Positions 14,619 to 18,597 of a stretch of DNA of 18,597 nucleotides are shown piece after piece. The notes below the pieces were generated by a model. That model was not told the DNA's origin, did not search any database, and saw nothing but the letters and a program-made list of their open reading frames with translations. A program made the translations under genes and the position numbers. This DNA is from Firm-04 sp045596625. Its GTDB lineage: Bacteria > Bacillota > Clostridia > Oscillospirales > Ruminococcaceae. How positions within the stretch are numbered: position 1 is the stretch's first letter; every line of letters starts with the position of its first letter. The stretch is taken from the NCBI GenBank assembly GCA_045596625.1, contig JAZOCU010000010.1, positions 1 to 18,597 of the forward strand, written 5' to 3'.

Positions 14619-14624
14619 AGGAGG
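14619..14624 (+). promoter_or_regulatory. Ribosome binding site pointing to a GTG start at 14634
   Basis: AGGAGG lies nine bases before an in-frame GTG at 14634. The in-frame ATG at 14616 comes before this site and has only a weak GGAAG upstream, so the GTG is the better start. Confidence 0.6.
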
Positions 14625-14633
14625 AAGTGGGCT

Positions 14634-17261
14634 GTGCGGAATGCGCAGTACCAAACAGATATGTCATTCAAAACCAGTGATTCCATTGATGCGTTGATCG
14701 AAAACTGCAAACGGGAATCAGAATCGGTGCAGATTCCGGAGGAGACGGCGGCAGTGACGTCGATCGAGGAAGCGACTGCTGCCGAAATTGCTGAGACTTT
14801 GCAGGCAGAGCAGGAAACGCAGGTGTCGCCGGTTGCTCAGAAAACAGAGCAGGCAACACCGACAAAGAAGAAAAAAGTGCCGGCCTATGGAAAAAACGGT
14901 CGGGCAATCAAAACGGATCCATATGGGAATCCGATCCGCAAACGGAAAAAGGATGCGCCCTTGCGAAGCGAGGTGCCTGTGGATACCGTCACCCCTGCTG
15001 ATATCCGTAAGCCGCAGGTATCCTTTATGAATTCCATGGCAACGCTGGAGCCTGCTGCCCGTTCCCGCTGGAGCGGATCCACTTCGCAGGCATATGATCA
15101 TGCCGTATTGCGGGAGGGAGCCGCCTCGGAGGACGAGCAGCGGTATCGTCCCAAGATCCGCCGCATGAGTCACTCGACACGCGCCAAGGAGCTTTCCGGA
15201 CGAAAAAAGCGCCGTTCCCATTCCATGCCGTATCAGAAGGATACGCTGCTGGAAAAAGAGAGTGCGGCACCGAATGCAGCCAAACGGCGCAAAACCAAAA
15301 ATGATGCTGTGGGTGATCCGAAGAATGCAAAAATTCCGGAAGCCTTAATGGAGCAGCCTTATGAGGAATCTGCCCCGATCCGCTATATGGAAAAGGCAGA
15401 GCATACACAGATCAGCTTTGGTGAGCCTGCTTCCGGCGGTGAGACCGAGGTGGATATTGATGTTCGCTATGATGCAGAGCGCCGTCCCCGCATGGATCTG
15501 CCCAAGCAGGAAAAGACCTATCAGAAGCAAGAGGATAAACTCACGATCCAGCGTGATATTGCAGAGCTGCAGAATACATTGACGCTTCGTGTGATGATGC
15601 TGAGCATGATCACCATCTGCAGTATCGCAGTGACCTTACTGGATTGGATCCCCGGGATACCGCTTCCTTTGTTCATGTCATCGGAAGACTCTCCTATGGG
15701 ATATCTGACGATACAGGTTCTGTTGGGACTGCTGGCAATTCCTGTTTCGTGGGAGCTGCTCAAAAGCGGATTTAGAAAGCTGTTTCGGATGCGTGCCGAT
15801 TGCGACAGCTTAGTAGCCTTGTCATTATCCTCAGCAGAGCTTGGTGCAGTGCTCACAATGGCACATCCTGCCATGCTGCAAAGCCGGCTGGTATCCGTAT
15901 ACATATCATCAGCCTTGCTTTCTGCCTGGATCAATGCGATCTCAAGAAAGCTGATCGTGAGTCGGGCACAACGTAATTTTGATGTGCTTACCGATGATAC
16001 GCCCAAATATGCCATCCATTATGTTGAGGATGAAAAACGTGCAGAGAATCTGACCAGAGGCACCAGCGGCGATTTTCCGATCATGGCAGCCATGCAGCCG
16101 GCAAAGCATCTGAACGATTTTCTACGCTATACCTTTTCTTCGGATCTGGCAGATAAATTCTGTCGCATTGCGGTGCCGATCGTTGCATTGTTCTCGCTGA
16201 TCATCTCGGTATTTCTGTCTGTGCATCGTGCAGAGGCACTGGAGAGTCCGTTATGCTATGGCGTTTCGCTGTTTGCCTTGTTCTTTTCGGCAGCAGCCTG
16301 TGTTTCAATCACATTGGTATCCAATCTGCCTATGGATACCGGCACCAAGCGTTATGTACGCAACAGCGGTCTGCTGCTGGGATATCAGAGTGTCGATGAT
16401 TTCTTTGATGTGAATACCGTAATGGTAGATGTGACAACGCTGTTTCCGGCAGGCAGTGCCAAGCTGCATTCCATTCAGGTGATCGGTGAAAGTCGGATCG
16501 AGGAGTCGCTGCAGTATGCGGCGAGTCTGACCAAGCACGCAGGCAGCATTCTGAAGGATCTGTTTGCCGGTGCGATCATGGCAGAGCAGCAGCTGATCCT
16601 TTCGGTGGAAAACTATGCCTACGAGGATGGCAAGGGCATCGGCGGCTGGTTGGATAATAAGCGTGTTTTGCTGGGTACCCGTGAAATGATGCTGGAGCAC
16701 AGTATCGCAGGACTGCCGGCATATTCCAAGGAATCGGAGCTGACCGCCGGCGGCAATGAAGCACTGTATCTTTCCGTATCCGGAACAGTTTCGGCATTGT
16801 TCATCATTCGTCTGGACAGCAGCAAGAGCATCAAGCGATGGCTGCATGAACTGGAGCGTGAACGGATCTATTTGCTGGTGCGCTGCAATGATGCCTTGCT
16901 TTCGCAGCGGCGTATAGCAAAAATGTTCAGCTTTCCCGAGGATCTTCTGAAAATGATCCCTGCAAGACTGGAAGCGGATTTTGAAGCAGAAACACAGTCT
17001 TTGCACGACGCCAATCCTTCTATGATCTGTGCCGGCAGACTGCCCGGCTTTGTACAGACCATAGTCGGTGCCAAGCGGATTCGTCGGGCAGCGATGGTAG
17101 GTGTGATTTTGCAGGCAGCCTCTGCCTGTCTTGGCCTGCTTTATGTACTGGTATTTCTGATCATCGGTGCCCATGAGGACCTCAGCGGTGGTATTTTACT
17201 GATCTTCCATCTGATTTCCACCTTGCTGACGCTTTCGGCGGTGCATCTGAAAGAAGTATAA
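14634..17261 (+). CDS. P1B-type ATPase-like membrane protein lacking catalytic motifs, with long basic N-terminal extension
   Basis: Numbering is from the in-frame ATG at 14616 (881 residues; subtract 6 for the favoured GTG start). Residues 1-320 are charged and low in complexity, with many K/R clusters. From 323 on, the order follows a heavy-metal P-type ATPase: four membrane segments (about 323-345, 363-382, 397-416, 425-445), a shortened actuator-like stretch (446-512) with no TGES, two more segments (515-535, 547-571) with AACVS where metal pumps have CPC, then VMVDVTTLFPAG (602-613) where DKTGTLT is expected. An N-domain-like part keeps H641 (TKHAGS for SEHPLA) and GKGIGG (672-677). VRCND (755-759) stands in for the TGDN motif, and the GDGxND segment is absent. 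Two final segments are at 825-851 and 858-876. It is probably a non-pumping pseudoenzyme. Homology is inferred from order and spacing. Confidence 0.7.
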   Translation: MRNAQYQTDMSFKTSDSIDALIENCKRESESVQIPEETAAVTSIEEATAAEIAETLQAEQETQVSPVAQKTEQATPTKKKKVPAYGKNGRAIKTDPYGNPIRKRKKDAPLRSEVPVDTVTPADIRKPQVSFMNSMATLEPAARSRWSGSTSQAYDHAVLREGAASEDEQRYRPKIRRMSHSTRAKELSGRKKRRSHSMPYQKDTLLEKESAAPNAAKRRKTKNDAVGDPKNAKIPEALMEQPYEESAPIRYMEKAEHTQISFGEPASGGETEVDIDVRYDAERRPRMDLPKQEKTYQKQEDKLTIQRDIAELQNTLTLRVMMLSMITICSIAVTLLDWIPGIPLPLFMSSEDSPMGYLTIQVLLGLLAIPVSWELLKSGFRKLFRMRADCDSLVALSLSSAELGAVLTMAHPAMLQSRLVSVYISSALLSAWINAISRKLIVSRAQRNFDVLTDDTPKYAIHYVEDEKRAENLTRGTSGDFPIMAAMQPAKHLNDFLRYTFSSDLADKFCRIAVPIVALFSLIISVFLSVHRAEALESPLCYGVSLFALFFSAAACVSITLVSNLPMDTGTKRYVRNSGLLLGYQSVDDFFDVNTVMVDVTTLFPAGSAKLHSIQVIGESRIEESLQYAASLTKHAGSILKDLFAGAIMAEQQLILSVENYAYEDGKGIGGWLDNKRVLLGTREMMLEHSIAGLPAYSKESELTAGGNEALYLSVSGTVSALFIIRLDSSKSIKRWLHELERERIYLLVRCNDALLSQRRIAKMFSFPEDLLKMIPARLEADFEAETQSLHDANPSMICAGRLPGFVQTIVGAKRIRRAAMVGVILQAASACLGLLYVLVFLIIGAHEDLSGGILLIFHLISTLLTLSAVHLKEV

Positions 17262-17267
17262 CAAAAA

Positions 17268-17313
17268 ACCGTATGCGGAACAGTATTGTTTGTTCTGCAT
17301 ACGGTATTTTTTT
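17268..17313. terminator. Bidirectional terminator between the P-ATPase-like gene and dtd
   Basis: ACCGTATGCGGAACA pairs with TGTTCTGCATACGGT (15 bp, one wobble) around an 8-base loop, with seven T after it on the plus strand and a run of six A before it that gives a T-run on the minus strand. It serves both convergent genes and touches the dtd stop codon. Confidence 0.92.
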
Positions 17314-17776
17314 AGTGATTCCGAGGCCGCTTCAGATCTTCGGTATCCAGCCAGATGGTAAAGGGGCCGTCATTTTCCAGTTGGATATGCATATGAGCAC
17401 CGAATTCGCCATGCTCCACCTGCTGAACCCGTTCTCGGCAAAGTGTTAAAAAGAATTCATAAAGGCGATTGGCTTCATCGGGTTTTCCGGCATGAGAAAA
17501 GCTTGGACGTGTTCCTTTGCGGCAGTCGGCGCAAAGTGTGAACTGCGAAACAACGAGCAGTCCGCCGCCGACATCATTGACAGAGCAATTGGTTTTATCG
17601 TTTTCATCGGAAAAGATCCGCAGCTTGCAGAGCTTATCTGCCAGCAGCAGAGCTTCTTCTTCGGTATCGCTTTCCGTGACACCCAGCAATACCAGCAAGC
17701 CTTTGCGGATTGCGCCGGTTTGTACGCCTTCCACCGTCACGGCAGCATGAGTGACCCTTTGGATCAGAGCACGCAT
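17312..17776 (-). CDS. dtd: D-aminoacyl-tRNA deacylase
   Basis: A 154-residue DTD-family enzyme that removes D-amino acids (and glycine from tRNA-Ala) mischarged on tRNA. MRALIQRVTHAAVTVEG at the N-terminus, the catalytic SQFTL (77-81) and the cross-subunit Gly-cisPro motif in NDGPFT (135-140, G137-P138) are all present, so it should be active as a dimer. Length is standard. GGAGG lies 10 bases before the ATG. It follows the corrinoid protein gene by 15 bases on the same strand, so they may share a transcript, though there is no obvious functional link. Confidence 0.95.
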   Translation of the reverse strand: MRALIQRVTHAAVTVEGVQTGAIRKGLLVLLGVTESDTEEEALLLADKLCKLRIFSDENDKTNCSVNDVGGGLLVVSQFTLCADCRKGTRPSFSHAGKPDEANRLYEFFLTLCRERVQQVEHGEFGAHMHIQLENDGPFTIWLDTEDLKRPRNH

Positions 17777-17791
17777 GATAGCAGTTCCTCC

Positions 17792-18391
17792 TTATTCGCC
17801 ATATATGATTTTGGCATAATCCACGGCTGCTTTTGCATCCTTTGCATAGCAGTCGGCACCGATCTGCATGGCATATTCTTCGGTGAGAACAGCACCGCCT
17901 ACCATGACTTTGCATTGAGGCATCCGTTCTTGGAGCAGTGTGATGGTTGCAGCCATTGCGGGCATCGTTGTTGTCATCAGTGCACTGAGACCGACCAGCG
18001 AAACATGGTATTGGATCGCAGCCTCAACGATTCGTTCGGGCGCAACATCCTTGCCCAGATCAATGACGGTATAGCCGTAATTTTCAAGCAGCAGCTTTAC
18101 AATATTTTTGCCGATATCATGTACATCTCCCTGAACGGTAGCGATGACAATTGTCCCCTTGCTCTGTGCTTCATTGCGGTCCGAGAAGCTTTGCTTGAGC
18201 ACCGAAAAGGCACTTTGTGCCGCTGTGGCTGCCTGGATCAGCTGCGGCAGGAACAGTGTACCGGCTTCGTATTGTGCACCAACGGTATCCAGTGAAGGGA
18301 TCAGTTGCTCATTGATAATAGCCATAGGCGTATTCGACTGCAATGCTTCTTTGGTCAGACGGGCAGCTTCCTGCTTCATGCCATGGGCCAC
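17792..18391 (-). CDS. Corrinoid (B12)-binding domain of a methyltransferase, separated from its upstream half by an in-frame stop
   Basis: About 199 residues from a GTG at 18391: a helical cap (1-70; IINEQLIPSLDTVGAQYEAG and FLPQLIQAA) and a B12-binding Rossmann domain (79-199) with the cobalt-ligand motif GDVHDIGKN (H91), S136/L138 in GLSALM and VMVGGAVL (162-169). This is the methionine synthase-type corrinoid module. The same frame continues upstream without a start codon through 20 codons (including SDTFSLAEA, the expected first cap helix) to a TAA at 18452-18454, beyond which the pterin domain is in the same frame. No ribosome binding site precedes the GTG or the ATG at 18379. It is either a separate corrinoid protein with a poor start or the 3' half of a broken gene. 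Confidence 0.75.
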   Translation of the reverse strand: MAHGMKQEAARLTKEALQSNTPMAIINEQLIPSLDTVGAQYEAGTLFLPQLIQAATAAQSAFSVLKQSFSDRNEAQSKGTIVIATVQGDVHDIGKNIVKLLLENYGYTVIDLGKDVAPERIVEAAIQYHVSLVGLSALMTTTMPAMAATITLLQERMPQCKVMVGGAVLTEEYAMQIGADCYAKDAKAAVDYAKIIYGE

Positions 18392-18451
18392 TGCTTCGGC
18401 AAGAGAGAAGGTATCGCTGCGTGGAGTTTCGGAAACGGGAGCGGCATCCTG

Positions 18452-18597
18452 TTAATGTGCAATATAATCGGCACAGTTTACATCATGGCCTGCGAGCATC
18501 CGATAGGTGCGAACCGTATCCATCATATCCTCAGCTTTGGGGTTGAGGATGGGAAGCGTCAGACCATTGGACAGCGCCATATTCAGAAAGCTTCGGT
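18452..18597 (-). CDS. Pterin-binding methyltransferase domain, C-terminal end (partial, continues beyond window)
   Basis: The last 47 residues of a protein whose start lies outside the window. They read FLNMALSNGLTLPILNPKAE and then MMDTVRTYRMLAG, typical of the C-terminal end of the methyltetrahydrofolate-binding domain in B12-dependent methionine synthase-like enzymes. The frame ends at TAA (18452-18454) after DYIAH, in the linker that normally leads straight into the corrinoid domain, which follows in the same frame. So this is probably the front part of a MetH-like protein cut by a stop codon. The N-terminal homocysteine domain, if any, is outside the window. Confidence 0.7.
   Translation of the reverse strand, partial: RSFLNMALSNGLTLPILNPKAEDMMDTVRTYRMLAGHDVNCADYIAH

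Noticed and set aside
16305..17174. A 289-codon open frame on the minus strand within the P-ATPase-like gene
   Set aside because: It is antisense, rich in H, Q and C, with no membrane or domain pattern, while the plus frame has a consistent topology and a good start and terminator.
14634..17261. Calling the 875-residue protein a working copper or cadmium pump
   Set aside because: The CPC, TGES, DKTGT and GDGxND motifs needed for transport are not present in it.

Overview
The window looks like chromosomal DNA from a low-to-mid GC Gram-positive anaerobe of the class Clostridia, probably near Ruminococcus/Oscillospiraceae. This is inferred from strong AGGAGG-type ribosome binding sites, a Firmicutes-type fatty acid operon with a FabK enoyl reductase, and protein wording typical of that group. 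No mobile element, CRISPR array, rRNA or tRNA gene is visible. Genes are dense, and nearly every convergent junction carries a clear hairpin terminator.

Layout. (1) 1-1560, + strand: the 3' end of a purine nucleoside phosphorylase, then an amidohydrolase of the MTA/SAH deaminase type; together they fit purine nucleoside salvage. Two back-to-back terminators follow. (2) 1712-8885, - strand: one tight fatty acid synthesis operon, fabH-acpP-fabK-fabD-fabG-fabF-fabZ-accD-accA. The usual accB and accC are absent from it. (3) 9102-9933, + strand: an ECF sigma factor overlapping its zinc-finger anti-sigma factor, divergent from fabH across a region rich in inverted repeats. (4) 9998-11366, - strand: a GtrA-like membrane protein and a nucleoside phosphorylase. 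(5) 11566-13343, + strand: a CNNM/CorC-type CBS membrane protein overlapping bioY, a biotin transporter component. Both this operon and the GtrA operon have near-consensus, back-to-back promoters. (6) 13460-17261, + strand: a small 87-residue protein, the rRNA methyltransferase RlmB, and an 875-residue membrane protein that reads as a catalytically dead P1B-type ATPase with a long basic N-terminal extension. (7) 17312-18597, - strand: D-aminoacyl-tRNA deacylase, preceded by a B12-dependent methyltransferase in which an in-frame TAA separates the pterin and corrinoid domains.

The genes touch linked metabolism: acetyl-CoA carboxylase needs biotin, which BioY would import; the deaminase, nucleoside phosphorylases and corrinoid methyltransferase belong to nucleoside and methyl-group recycling. 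The most unusual items are the P-type ATPase-like pseudoenzyme, the interrupted corrinoid methyltransferase, the fab operon without accB/accC, and the fabH/sigma control region.
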